Assembly (NCBI RefSeq): GCF_002157225.2
Contig: NZ_CP020038.1
Location: 2,944,501 to 3,008,500 of the forward strand
DNA from: Agarilytica rhodophyticola
Lineage (GTDB): Bacteria > Pseudomonadota > Gammaproteobacteria > Pseudomonadales > Cellvibrionaceae
Direction: 5' to 3'
Length of the DNA: 64,000 nucleotides
Shown here: positions 27,752 through 37,500 of the stretch, in pieces
How the letters are laid out: the number at the start of each line of letters is the position of its first letter
Position numbering within the stretch: position 1 is the stretch's first letter
Position numbers and translations under genes: made by a program
Notes under the pieces: generated by a model
What the model saw: only the letters and a program-made list of their open reading frames with translations
Database searches by the model: none
Told to the model about the DNA's origin: nothing

Positions 27752-28057
27752 TTAGAATACATCATCAAAACCGGTGAATGTATCCGGTTCTATTTCCTCT
27801 AATGGATTACCATAGATATATTGAGAACTCTCTTTTTCAAAAGGTGAGTCGTCAAATCCTATGCTGCCCTCATCAGGCATTGTCGACATAAATATATCCA
27901 GTTGACCCCAGGATTCCATATCGAACTCAGCAAGGTCGCCGTCTTTATACTGTACTTCAATGGTGCCATATTTTTCATCGACAGCAACCACCTCAAAAAG
28001 CTGGCCGGTTGAGTTCTCTTGGTACCACGAGTTTATAGCAGGGAAAAAAGATGCCAT
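27752..28057 (-). CDS. DUF6763-family small protein
   Basis: 101 residues, acidic, soluble. The start is set at the ATG encoding 'MASFFPAINSWYQ' because GGAG lies 6 bases upstream; a TTG four codons earlier is in frame but overlaps that ribosome site. The pattern 'W(Y)xxxxxGQLFEVVAVDEK.GTIEVQY.DGDLAEFD.ESW' matches a small gammaproteobacterial family of unknown function. The acidic C-terminal half is probably unstructured. The gene faces away from psrA, sharing an upstream region of about 400 bases. A weak 9-bp inverted repeat (CTAAAAGCT/AGCTTTTAG) overlaps its stop. Confidence 0.75.
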   Translation of the reverse strand: MASFFPAINSWYQENSTGQLFEVVAVDEKYGTIEVQYKDGDLAEFDMESWGQLDIFMSTMPDEGSIGFDDSPFEKESSQYIYGNPLEEIEPDTFTGFDDVF

Positions 28058-28461
28058 AGGTAGCTCCAATTGTGTGCGTAGTAGCTTCTAGAACCACGCT
28101 ACCACCGAATTGAGCGATCTGCTAATAAAAAATTAACAACTTTTCGCTGTGAGTCTCACAGGCTTCATGAAAAAGTTGACCTAAGATGTTGTTTTATGTT
28201 GAATATTTCCCCAACTAAGGGAGATTATATAAAATCACAAATTATAAAATTAACTTTAGAAATATAAAAAAAGTCTAGGACTTGATAACAAGCGCTTATT
28301 TATACCTTAAATTACAGGGATTGTGCTCCATGGCGTAGATGGAGAGTCGAAAAAAGTCATCATTTAAAGGATAATGTTGCATTTGGCGTCATTGGTATGC
28401 GGTTAAGTATTCGCTACGTTATGATCCACATCATGATAATTATTCAATAGGCACTATCAAC
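28058..28461. other. divergent promoter region between DUF6763 gene and psrA
   Basis: About 400 AT-rich bases serving two divergent genes. It contains TGTGAGTCTCACA (28148-28160), a short symmetric element, and AAGCGCTT around 28290, either of which could be an operator. I did not find a convincing GAAAC-N4-GTTTC site of the kind known for Pseudomonas PsrA autoregulation, so autoregulation is not shown. Confidence 0.45.
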
Positions 28462-29106
28462 ATGGCACAAGTCGAAACAGTAGAGCGCATTCTCCATTCT
28501 GCTACCTTACTCTTCGCCGAACGGGGGTTTGCTGAAACCTCATTGCGCACCATTACTGGCATGGCTGACGTTAACTTGGCTGCGGTCAACTATCATTTCG
28601 GCTCTAAAAAGGAGCTGATTCAGGCGGTTTTTTTTCGCTTTTTATCTCCTTACTGCAAAGAGCTAGATAAGAAACTTGACGAGTTGGAAGAAAACGCCCC
28701 TGGAGGTGAGAGTCCCTCGGCAGAAGACTTATTGCGTTGTATGTTTGAAACTCTGCTATACGCCACCGAGGAGATACACGAGGACCCCCAAATCTTTATG
28801 CGCTTGCTAGGCCTTGCCTATACACAATCTCAAGAGCATTTACGCCACTATATGATCGCGACCTTTGGCAGCACTTATACACGTTTTGTGGAGTTAATCA
28901 AAAAAGTGTGTCCTTCTCTCGATTCTGTAGAGTTTTATTGGCGCTTGTATTTTATGCTTGGCGCTGGGGTATTTACCTTATCGAGCTATGATTCCATTAG
29001 AGCTATCTTAAATGCCGACTATCAAGAAGATACCAGTTTAAAAGCCACTATCAATATGATGATTCCACCCATTGCTAAAATGTTGACCTCACCTAATGCA
29101 AGATAA
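28462..29106 (+). CDS. psrA: TetR-family regulator, PsrA type
   Basis: Fatty-acid-responsive repressor/activator of the PsrA group, 214 residues. The N terminus 'MAQVETVERILHSATLLFAE', then 'RGFAETSLRTITG' and 'VNLAAVNYHFGSKKELIQAV', is the TetR helix-turn-helix (about residues 8-56) and is very close to Pseudomonas PsrA. The C-terminal domain ('FETLLYATEEIHEDPQIFMR', then 'LLGLAYTQSQEHLR') fits the same subfamily. PsrA in Pseudomonas binds long-chain acyl ligands and controls beta-oxidation and rpoS; extension to this organism is inference. The gene overlaps nagZ by 11 bases, the same order as in P. aeruginosa. A different TetR paralogue is possible but the neighbourhood supports psrA. Confidence 0.85.
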   Translation: MAQVETVERILHSATLLFAERGFAETSLRTITGMADVNLAAVNYHFGSKKELIQAVFFRFLSPYCKELDKKLDELEENAPGGESPSAEDLLRCMFETLLYATEEIHEDPQIFMRLLGLAYTQSQEHLRHYMIATFGSTYTRFVELIKKVCPSLDSVEFYWRLYFMLGAGVFTLSSYDSIRAILNADYQEDTSLKATINMMIPPIAKMLTSPNAR

Positions 29107-30127
29107 ACCACTTGGTCCTGTGGTACTCGATATCGCCGGACATGAATTGCAAGTAGAAGAGAAAGATATCCTTCGCCACCCCAAAGTGGGTGGTTTAATT
29201 TTATTCAGCCGCAATTATGAAAGTTCAGATCAGTTGTTTGATCTTATTCGCAGCATTCGCGAAGTGCGACCAGAACTTGTGATCTGTGTGGATCATGAAG
29301 GGGGGAGGGTACAGCGCTTTCGTGATCAATTTACTGTACTTCCGGCCATGCAAAATCTAGGTCTGCTATATGACCAAGATCCGCAACAAGCCAAAACCTT
29401 CGCTCTAGAAATAGGCTGGTTGATGGCGGTGGAGTTGCTGAGTCACGATGTTGACCTAAGCTTTGCCCCAGTATTAGATTTGGATGATGACCTAAGTGAT
29501 GTTATCGGTGATCGTTCGTTCTCGCCCGATCCACAAATAACCATTGAATTGGCCGCTGCATTTATGGACGGTATGCATGACGCTGGTATGGCGACCACCG
29601 GTAAGCATTTCCCGGGGCATGGTGGTATTAAGGCGGACAGTCATCTAGAGCTGCCTGTAGATCCGCGTCAAATGGATGCGCTGCAAGGGCATGATTTGCT
29701 GCCTTTCATATCACTCGCTGACAAACTTGATGGCATTATGTCGGCCCATATTGTTTTTCCGGAAATTGATGCGCTACTGGTGAGTTACTCCCCATTTTGG
29801 TTGCAACAATATCTGCGCAATACACTTAACTACAAAGGCCTCATATTTAGTGACGATTTATCGATGGAAGGGGCGGCTGGAAGCGGTAATTATAGCCAAC
29901 GAGCTAAAGCGGCATTATCCGCAGGTTGTGATGTGGTACTTGTTTGCAACAAACCCGACGGCGCAATTGAAGTGATTGAAGAGCTTGAGAAAGATAGCCA
30001 CTTTAACAAGCCGTCAGGCCTGGCTCATTTGAGTAAACGTCGACAATGGCAGCGGCAAGATATAGAAAAAAATATTCGCAGACATGATGCTATTAAAATC
30101 GTTGAGCATGTATCTACTTTAAAATAA
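29096..30127 (+). CDS. nagZ: beta-N-acetylhexosaminidase NagZ
   Basis: Cytoplasmic GH3 enzyme that removes N-acetylglucosamine from anhydromuropeptides in peptidoglycan recycling. At 343 residues it is of normal size, with no signal peptide. 'GGLILFSRNYESSDQL', 'VDHEGGRVQRF' and the substrate motif 'GKHFPGHGG' (Lys170-Gly176, including His175) are present. The nucleophile motif 'FSDDLSMEG' places the catalytic Asp at residue 253. Its ATG lies inside the last codons of psrA, so the two are translationally coupled. In many gammaproteobacteria NagZ activity influences AmpC induction; no ampR/ampC is seen here. Confidence 0.96.
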   Translation: MQDKPLGPVVLDIAGHELQVEEKDILRHPKVGGLILFSRNYESSDQLFDLIRSIREVRPELVICVDHEGGRVQRFRDQFTVLPAMQNLGLLYDQDPQQAKTFALEIGWLMAVELLSHDVDLSFAPVLDLDDDLSDVIGDRSFSPDPQITIELAAAFMDGMHDAGMATTGKHFPGHGGIKADSHLELPVDPRQMDALQGHDLLPFISLADKLDGIMSAHIVFPEIDALLVSYSPFWLQQYLRNTLNYKGLIFSDDLSMEGAAGSGNYSQRAKAALSAGCDVVLVCNKPDGAIEVIEELEKDSHFNKPSGLAHLSKRRQWQRQDIEKNIRRHDAIKIVEHVSTLK

Positions 30128-30147
30128 ACCCTTATTATTTTTTATAA

Positions 30148-30180
30148 AGAGCGATGGGCTTTTACAGTGCCTGTCGCTCT
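30148..30180 (+). terminator. weak hairpin between nagZ and the MscS gene
   Basis: AGAGCGA and TCGCTCT form a 7-bp stem around a 19-base loop, 20 bases after the nagZ stop. No T-run follows. It may end the psrA-nagZ transcript inefficiently or be an RNA-processing hairpin. Confidence 0.3.
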
Positions 30181-30215
30181 CTAGAGTTAATATATACCTT
30201 AGTTAGGAGTTAATA

Positions 30216-31328
30216 ATGGAGTCTTGGTGGAAGCACATAGTCGATTGGTTAATCGCCGTTACTGGTAAGGAAAACCTATGGGTTATTGAAGTTTTCTTTG
30301 TGGTATTTGCCACATTGATTGTTGCCTTTGTGGTGAGCCGTTTTATGGCCAAACTAGAGTTAAGGGCTTCAAAAACGAAAAACTTATGGGATGATGCGCT
30401 GTTTGAGTCACTATCCCGTCCTTTGAAGTGGTTTATCTGGGCCATGGGCTTGAGCTATGCGGCAACCATTATTTCTAATGTTTCAGCATCGGTTATTTTT
30501 AGTTCTGTTGAAACTGTTCGCCATGTTGCCGCCATTGTCATCGTCACTTGGTTTTTCAATGGTTTTATTACTCGTGTTGAAAAGAATGTAATTAACCCAG
30601 GCTATATACATAAACCGATGGATAGAACTACTGCTATGGCAGTGGGCAAACTCTTGCGTATTTCCGTTGTTATCACTTCGGTTCTTATTGGGTTGCAATC
30701 ACTTGGTTATAGTATTTCTGGTGTACTTGCCTTCGGTGGTGTTGGTGGCATTGCAGTCGGTTTTGCAGCGAAAGATTTACTTGCTAATTTTTTTGGTGGC
30801 TTAATGATTTATCTCGACCGTCCCTTTACTGTAGGTGATTGGGTGCGTTCTCCTGATAAAGATATTGAAGGTACAGTAGAAGATATCGGCTGGCGTCTTA
30901 CTCGTATTCGCACCTTTGATAAACGGCCGCTTTATGTTCCAAATTCTACATTCACACAAATTGCCGTTGAAAACCCCTCGCGAATGTTAAATCGTCGAAT
31001 TTATGAGACGGTAGGAATTCGTTACGACGACGCCGAAAAAATGTCTGGCGTTGTCAACGCTGTAAAAGCTATGGTGCAAGCTCATGAGGATATCGATCAA
31101 AATCAAATGATCATGGTAAACTTTAATGTTTTTTCGCCATCCTCTTTAGACTTTTTCGTTTACTGTTTTACAAAAACCACTGACTGGGCGCGCTTCCATG
31201 AAGTCAAACAGGATGTAATGCTAAAAATCCTGGATATTATTGATGATCATGGCGCTGAATGTGCCTTTCCAACATCAACAATACATATTCCAGAAAAAAT
31301 TGTTACTAGTCAAAATAGCGGAGCTTGA
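30216..31328 (+). CDS. MscS-family mechanosensitive channel
   Basis: Small-conductance mechanosensitive channel family, 370 residues, inner membrane. About four or five predicted helices lie at ~20-42, 68-90, 98-120, 140-165 and the pore helix at ~168-200. The pore helix carries the Gly/Ala packing 'GVLAFGGVGGIAVGFAAKDL' followed by 'LANFFGGLMIYLDRPFTVGD', the MscS signature. The beta domain ('GTVEDIGWRLTRIRTFDKRP', 'VPNSTF') and C-terminal mixed domain follow. It is larger than E. coli MscS (286) owing to extra N-terminal helices. It would release solutes on hypo-osmotic shock. TAGGAG precedes the ATG. It separates nagZ from the MTI phosphorylase gene, which are adjacent in P. aeruginosa. 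Confidence 0.93.
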   Translation: MESWWKHIVDWLIAVTGKENLWVIEVFFVVFATLIVAFVVSRFMAKLELRASKTKNLWDDALFESLSRPLKWFIWAMGLSYAATIISNVSASVIFSSVETVRHVAAIVIVTWFFNGFITRVEKNVINPGYIHKPMDRTTAMAVGKLLRISVVITSVLIGLQSLGYSISGVLAFGGVGGIAVGFAAKDLLANFFGGLMIYLDRPFTVGDWVRSPDKDIEGTVEDIGWRLTRIRTFDKRPLYVPNSTFTQIAVENPSRMLNRRIYETVGIRYDDAEKMSGVVNAVKAMVQAHEDIDQNQMIMVNFNVFSPSSLDFFVYCFTKTTDWARFHEVKQDVMLKILDIIDDHGAECAFPTSTIHIPEKIVTSQNSGA

Positions 31329-31380
31329 TTCTCATCACTTGAGCTATTTACATACTTAATAAGTAAGGTATTTATAGTCA

Positions 31381-32118
31381 ATGAAAACAATAGGCATAAT
31401 TGGTGGTTCTGGATTTTACAATTACCCTGAGCTGGGCGAGACAAACGTTATATCTGTCGATACCGCATATGGCAAAGTAAATGCAATAGCGGAGGCGAGC
31501 TTAAATGGAAATAAAATTTTATTTTTACCCCGTCATGGTGAAGGCCATAAAACGCCTCCACACAAAGTAAATTATCGTGCAAATATAGAAGCCTTGCATC
31601 AGCTCGGTGCAACTCATGTACTTGCTTTTAACGTTGTCGGTGGCATTGGTGAAAAATGTGCGCCCGGAACGATGGTTGTACCAGATCAAATTATTGATTA
31701 CACCTATGGACGCGAACACACTTTTTTTGATGGCTTTGAAAACGAACTCGCTCACATTGATTTTGGAGAACCATTTAGTGAAGAAATTCGTCAAGCGTTA
31801 ATAAAAACTTTGTCCGGTAGTGAGTTTGAATATTTAAATCAAGGCACTTATGGATGTACGCAAGGGCCGCGTTTAGAAAGTGCTGCTGAAATTCGAAAAT
31901 TGCGTAATGATGGATGCGATCTTGTTGGCATGACCCTAATGCCTGAAGCAGCTCTCGCACGAGAGAAAGGTCTACAATATGCTTCTTTATGTTTTGTTGC
32001 TAATTGGGGAGCAGGGATGGAAAATGAGAAGGTGCTCATAGATAACATATTGGCACTTCTAAATTCTTTTGTGCCAAAAATTAGAGAAATAATACTCAAA
32101 ACCACTAGGTTTTTATAG
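31381..32118 (+). CDS. S-methyl-5'-thioinosine phosphorylase (MTAP/PNP family)
   Basis: Purine-nucleoside phosphorylase-2/MTAP family, 245 residues, cytoplasmic. 'IGIIGGSGFYN', 'FLPRHGEGHKTPPHKVNYRA', 'VVGGIGEKCAPGTMVVPDQI' and 'IDYTYGREHTFFDG' are family motifs, and 'EAALAREKGLQYASLCFVAN' lines the nucleoside site. In Pseudomonas the neighbour of nagZ-psrA belongs to the subgroup that acts on methylthioinosine (after deamination of methylthioadenosine) rather than on methylthioadenosine directly. The short ~245-residue length and the synteny support that here. Role: salvage of the polyamine and quorum-signal by-product MTA. The start is at ATG 31381 with only a weak ribosome site (TAAGGTATTT). 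Confidence 0.88.
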   Translation: MKTIGIIGGSGFYNYPELGETNVISVDTAYGKVNAIAEASLNGNKILFLPRHGEGHKTPPHKVNYRANIEALHQLGATHVLAFNVVGGIGEKCAPGTMVVPDQIIDYTYGREHTFFDGFENELAHIDFGEPFSEEIRQALIKTLSGSEFEYLNQGTYGCTQGPRLESAAEIRKLRNDGCDLVGMTLMPEAALAREKGLQYASLCFVANWGAGMENEKVLIDNILALLNSFVPKIREIILKTTRFL

Positions 32119-32242
32119 ACATATTCTATGATTTATCCTATCTTCACATTTATAGAAAATGATAATTATATCGCTGTTTGATGTGGCTATTACTTTCTAT
32201 ATTGAGTTTTAATTTTAATAATAAAAAACAGAGGTGCGCATT

Positions 32243-32455
32243 ATGGCAGCTCGAAAAACCGGCACTGTTAAGTGGTTCAACAATGCACGAGGCTACGGCT
32301 TTATTACCCAAAGTGAAGCCTCCGATGATATTTTTGTTCACTACAGAAATATCAGAGGAGATGGCTACAAAAGCCTAGCAGAGGGGCAGAAAGTCGAATT
32401 TGAACTCCAGCAAGGTGAAAAAGGTCTTCAGGCTGATGACGTGGAGTGCGTCTGA
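32243..32455 (+). CDS. cold-shock domain protein (CspA family)
   Basis: 70-residue RNA/DNA-binding protein made of a single cold-shock beta-barrel. RNP1 appears as 'ARGYGFIT' and RNP2 as 'DIFVHY'; the start '[10 protein letters not shown]' and end 'LQADDVE' are typical. ATG 32243 is chosen because GAGG lies 8 bases upstream; an in-frame GTG at 32234 would overlap that site. The family acts as RNA chaperone or antiterminator. A stable hairpin follows the stop by about 30 bases. Whether it is cold-induced cannot be told; the 5' leader after the upstream stop is short (about 125 bases). Confidence 0.95.
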   Translation: MAARKTGTVKWFNNARGYGFITQSEASDDIFVHYRNIRGDGYKSLAEGQKVEFELQQGEKGLQADDVECV

Positions 32456-32484
32456 TGTCTGGTAAATACATAGTCTGACTATGT

Positions 32485-32514
32485 TGGCTGGCTACACTTA
32501 TGTGTAGTCAGCCA
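32485..32514 (+). terminator. strong hairpin after the cold-shock gene
   Basis: TGGCTGGCTACAC and GTGTAGTCAGCCA pair over 13 positions (one G-U) around a four-base loop. It is followed by GATCTCC rather than a T-run, so it is a hairpin-type transcript end rather than a textbook terminator. Confidence 0.55.
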
Positions 32515-33180
32515 GATCTCCTACATAATTTTTAATCCAAGCACGTATCTCCACATTTATTTTCATGTCTGTATTTGTATAAATATTGACTTTTGGCTTT
32601 AGAATGTTCGTTCTTTCAGCGCTCTTCAAATTTTTATGCTGTCGTGTAAATAATGGGGGCTGTGTCACTGAATATTTATTATTATGAATTACTTCTCATT
32701 CCAAACGCTTTCGACCGTAGATAAAATTTAGAATAATTTCCATATTGTTAATAGCGACATTGAATATAATGATGTATTTCCTACACTGGTCACCATTGCA
32801 CACAAATGGTTCATATCGATATGGATGTGTTTTTTGTGTCCCTTTATGGTGAGAGTGCTGAAAACATATACGGCTGTGTATTTATATGTTTTTAATCAAA
32901 TGGTTTGAAAACCACTCGTAACGAATAATTGTGACTTTATAAAAAGCGCGTCACTTTGACCTGAACTATTTGCTTAAAGTGCTAATTTTGTGTCATTTGT
33001 AATATGTTTTGAATAAAGACTAAATCGTCAAATTTCGTCGATTAAATATGATTCAAAGGAATGTCATTCTTTATTGCTCTCGAAATCGATATTTAAATGA
33101 TTAAGTATCCCCGGTATTAATTTTATGACGTGCTGTATCGTACATTTATTAAAATGCCGATAGCAAAGTTGTGGTTTTCT
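32515..33180. other. AT-rich regulatory spacer upstream of the LacI-type gene
   Basis: About 670 bases without a supported gene, marking the left edge of the accessory block. It contains the perfect palindrome CATATCGATATG (32812-32823) and AAATCGATATTTA (33083-33095). The latter shares AATCGATRTTTA with a site in front of the giant secreted gene. These are candidate binding sites for the LacI-type regulator. Confidence 0.45.
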
Positions 33181-34197
33181 ATGAATTTAAAAGAACTGTC
33201 CGATATTTTAGGTATCTCTCAAACAACAATTAGCCGTGCTTTAAATGGCTATCCTGAAGTTAATAAAAATACAAAAAAGCGTGTAGAAGAAGCTGCACTT
33301 AAATACGGTTATCGCCCAAGTAGTGTTGCTAGGCGTTTAGCTGGTAAAAAAGTTGAAGCTGTTGGTGTTATCTATCCGTTTGACGAAAGTTTAAGATCTT
33401 CTCCTGTATTTTTAGAGATGATTCGCACACTCAGTACACGTTTAAGACAAGAGAAAATAGATCTCTTTGTGATTCCCGGAAACCTCAAGGAAGAAATTAC
33501 ATTGTATGAGCGCATGTATACCGGTGGACGAGTGGATTCTTTTATAGTTGTGGCTACTCGCCGAGATGATGAAAGAATAAAGTGGTTACTGGATAAAAAC
33601 ATCCCCTTTGTTTCTCATGGTCGCTCTGACTTGGACAAGCAATACTCCTGGTATGATGTGGATAATCGCGATGGCATTGCGCGAGCTACAAAAACTTTAA
33701 TTGAAATGGGGCATCGAAAGATTGGTTTTATTAATCCTTCTGATGATTTCAATTTTGCGTGGGAAAGAAAACAGGGGTTGATGAATACAATTACGGAATA
33801 CTCTGTTGGTTCACCTGTTTGCCTGGAGGCTGATCTTGAAGAAAATGCTGCTTACAGGGCTGCATTAAAGTTACTTACTTTAGGTAGCGAGCAGCGACCA
33901 AGTGCTATTATTTGTTCAAGCATACTCAATGCAAAAGGTGTCTTAAAGGCGCTGGCGGAATTGCAACTTACTCTGGCAAAGGATGTGTCTGTGATTGCCT
34001 GGGATGATGATGTAACGGATATTAAAATCCCCGGCATGAGTGTGATTAAAGCGCCAGCTAGAGATAGCGGTGAGCGTTTGGGAGAATTAATGTTAAATAT
34101 TTTACGCAAGGACGACAAACAATCGTATCAGGAGTTGAAAAAGGCCGAAGTCGTGCTCAACGAATCTGTTCGTTCTTACGAGGCATGTCGTGCCTAA
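33181..34197 (+). CDS. LacI/GalR-family transcriptional regulator
   Basis: 338 residues from ATG 33181, which begins the classical 'MNLKELSDILGISQTTISRA' helix-turn-helix, then 'LNGYPEVN' and the hinge 'RPSSVARRLAGKK'. An upstream in-frame GTG at 33130 would add 17 residues with no family precedent. The sugar-binding periplasmic-like domain runs from about residue 60 ('VEAVGVIYPFD') to the end ('SVIAWDDDV', 'GERLGELMLNIL'). The group containing AglR-type regulators usually senses alpha-glucosides or maltose-type sugars. That fits the starch-binding modules of the gene 325 bases downstream, but the ligand is inference. Same strand as the downstream genes, with an inverted repeat in between. 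Confidence 0.9.
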   Translation: MNLKELSDILGISQTTISRALNGYPEVNKNTKKRVEEAALKYGYRPSSVARRLAGKKVEAVGVIYPFDESLRSSPVFLEMIRTLSTRLRQEKIDLFVIPGNLKEEITLYERMYTGGRVDSFIVVATRRDDERIKWLLDKNIPFVSHGRSDLDKQYSWYDVDNRDGIARATKTLIEMGHRKIGFINPSDDFNFAWERKQGLMNTITEYSVGSPVCLEADLEENAAYRAALKLLTLGSEQRPSAIICSSILNAKGVLKALAELQLTLAKDVSVIAWDDDVTDIKIPGMSVIKAPARDSGERLGELMLNILRKDDKQSYQELKKAEVVLNESVRSYEACRA

Positions 34198-34312
34198 AGA
34201 TACACGCCCAAATGTAAAAGTTAGCTGTTAACTTAACAAATATTTACTCAAGTATTGATGTTGGGTTAATAGCTAAACTAATATGTTTTTACGTGTTTAC
34301 GATGCATATGTA

Positions 34313-34347
34313 TTTATAGATTAATCTTTACAGGATTAATCTATAAA
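34313..34347. promoter_or_regulatory. 14-bp perfect inverted repeat upstream of the giant secreted gene
   Basis: TTTATAGATTAATC and its exact reverse complement GATTAATCTATAAA are separated by TTTACAG. It lies 116 bases after the LacI-type stop and 175 bases before the giant gene's ATG. No T-run follows, so an operator is as likely as a terminator. A second candidate site, GAATCGATGTTTA (34472-34484), lies closer to the ATG. Confidence 0.5.
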
Positions 34348-34521
34348 AAGATGATATAGACAAAAGGATTTGTTAAGAAAAAGATGTTAAAACTCATCCT
34401 CAAGGTTCTTGTCCCTTTCTTCACCTTACAGTTCTTATACTTGCCAGCGTTTCACTATCACAATTATCTTTGAATCGATGTTTATCGAGAATCGACTCAA
34501 AAAAATAATAATAAAATCTAA

Positions 34522-37500
34522 ATGAGACTGGTGCCGATGCTTAAATATTCTTTATATGTTTCTGCTCGTAGGGCAGTGTGCGCAGTGCGGTGTGTGGTTG
34601 TTTTACTATCCTGCTTGGCCTTATATGGGCATGCTGCAAGTATTCCAAATAGTAATATTTGTTTCGATAATATAAATGGTTATGGCGATCCACATCTTTA
34701 TTATTGGAATGTGAACCCCTCTGGTGAATTGCCAAGCGTGCAATGGCCAGGGATTAAACTGTTGTCAGTTAACAATTTTTATTGTCACAATTTACAAAGT
34801 TCTTCAGATACTGTGAACGTAAATAGCATGAATATTATTTTTAATAATAATGGTGCTGAGCAAACGGCAGATCTTAGCTTTCAAAATGGCAATAATTGTT
34901 ATCAAAATGGTACTTGGAAAACCTTGCGGGCATGTGGATTTAACACCGGCACACAACAAAACACAGTACTTTACTTTCATAATGAAGCTGCTTACAACGA
35001 GCCATATATACATTATTTTAACTTAAGCCCAGCCCAGCAAAACTCTAATTGGCCTGGTGAAGCTATGAGGGATCTTGGCAATAACTGGTTTTCTTTTGAG
35101 TTTTCTTCGACGGTAAATAGCGGTGGAATTGTATTTAGTGATAGTGGTGCTAATCAAAGTGTTGATTTAACTTTTGCTCAAAGCACACCTTGTTTTCAAA
35201 ATAATCGCTTTGTCAGTATTGCTCAATGTCAATATACAATCCCTCAGCCAAGTACAACACCTACGCCTTCCGTTACCCCTACACCAACGGCTACAGCCAC
35301 TCCCACACCTGTGCCTACATTTGTACCCACGCCTTCACCGAATCCTGATGTAAGGTATAACTATCCTCAAGGCAATGCTATCTATTTTGTTAATACGAAT
35401 AGTTTTTCAAGTCCCACAGCATATTTGTGGAATGCATTACCCCAAGGCAGTATGCCTAATAGTAATTGGCCCGGAAATGTCATGAGTGATTTTGGTGGTA
35501 AAGACTTGTGGTATATAGAGATAGATGAAGAGGTGAGCGGAGGTAATATTATTTTTAATGATAATGGCGCCAACCAAACTGTCGATTTGCAATATCAGGC
35601 CGAGCGTCTCTGCTATCGCGAAGGTATATGGATGACGCCAGAAGAGTGTGGTGTACCTTTGCAAAGTCAAATAGATGCGGGCCCGGATCGACAGGTGAAT
35701 CAAAACTCGCAAATACAACTATTGCCGGTTGCTTTAAGTGATGATGTTCGTCGTGATATAAGTCAAGCACGTTGGACAAGTGATGCCTGGGATGGAGAAC
35801 TTACAGGTGCCAATATTCTTAGCCCATTATTAAATAGCATTGGCAGTTTTACTGTAACCCTTACCTTGGCAACTTCTTCAGGAAATGAGATATCTGATAG
35901 TTTTGTGTTAACGGTTGTCAGTCCCACCCAAGGTTTAGCGCAACGCCCACCTTTACTTAAACCTCTAGCGTTTCCTACAACCGGCAGTGTCGCCAGTGGG
36001 AATTACCAGTTTGAAAGTGCTTTTCCCAATCTCGATGGCATGTTCCGTTCACCTGTTATGGTAACGAATGATGGTAATAACGATTTAATTTATGTGGTGG
36101 ATAAGCCAGGTACGATCACAGTATTTGAAAATGATAGGGATGTTACACAAGCGCAAACCCGTCAAGTTTTAGATATTCGTGATCGCGTTCGTGATTATCA
36201 TGAACAAGGATTATTAGCGATCGCTTTCCATCCACAATTTAATGAAAATGCTTTTCTTTACTTATATTACATTGAAGGAGAGACGGATGAGGAAAGTTCT
36301 AACGGTCGCTTTGGTGATGGGGTACTCGAGCGTGTTACATTAAATAGTTCTGTTGCTCCTACAGGGATTGAACCTAATTCTCGTGTTGAGGTATTGCGAA
36401 TTCCGCAACCTGGCCCCGATCACAAGGGCGGGAAAATGGCCTTTCATCCGCAAACAGGTTTATTTTATTTAAGTGTTGGCGATGGTGCATATGGTGCAAC
36501 AGCCACTGTTCCAGACCCCATGGACCCGCGTACCAATAACAGCGCTCAGCAATTAGATAATGTATTGGGAAGCTTTATCCGTTTGCAAATGTTAGAGGCT
36601 CCAGCTGATGGGAAATATTATCGTATTCCTGCGGATAACCCTTTTACCTCTGACCCTAATATTCGCGATGAAATTTGGTCTTATGGTCACCGCAATCCTT
36701 GGCGTTGGGCTTTCGATCAACAAGCACCTTACACTCTATGGCAAACCGAAGTAGGACAGTCTGGTTTTGAGGAAGTTAATATCATTGAAAAAGGCGGCAA
36801 TTATGGCTGGCCTATTTGTGAGGGCAATACACACAGAGGTAATGCCGGAGGTGATCCAGGGATTAGTCGCGCTTGCGCTGATGATTTAATTGCTCCTGTT
36901 GAAGGCTACGCCCATAGCACCGGTTCAGTGTCGGTCATTGGAGGCTTTGTCTATCGCGGCTCACAGTTGCCTGCCTTAAATGGACGTTTTATTTTTGGTG
37001 ACTACATTAGTAAGCGCATATGGAGTGTTGCCGAAGGAGAAAATAAGACTTTATTAAGCGACGGTTTCCCTGGAAATATTTCATCTTTTGGTACAGATCT
37101 CTTAGGTGAGCAGATTTTTGTATCCACCCATGGTATTGAGTTCGGTGGTGGCGTATCGAGTATCTATCGCGTTGTTGATCGCGATGCTCAAGCTGCCATT
37201 ATTCCAGACTCACTTTCTGCGACTAATATTTTTGCCGATCTTACGCGTCAGTTTCCTGCCAGCGGTGTTATTGAGTATGAGGTAAATTCTAAAGCTTGGT
37301 TAGATGGAGCTAAATTACGGCATTTTATTTCTGTGCCCAACGGTGAGACTATCGACTTTGCTGAAACTGGCTTATGGGATTTACCGGTAGGCTCAGTACT
37401 GGTGAAACATGTGGATATTCCTACCGGTGCAAATAGCATCAAGCCTTTAGAAACGTCGGTACTTTTTAAACAAACGAGCGGTTGGGCGGCAGCCAATTAT

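Noticed and set aside
28148-28160. CRP site at TGTGAGTCTCACA
   Set aside because: The half-sites are separated by three bases rather than six, so it does not fit the CRP consensus.
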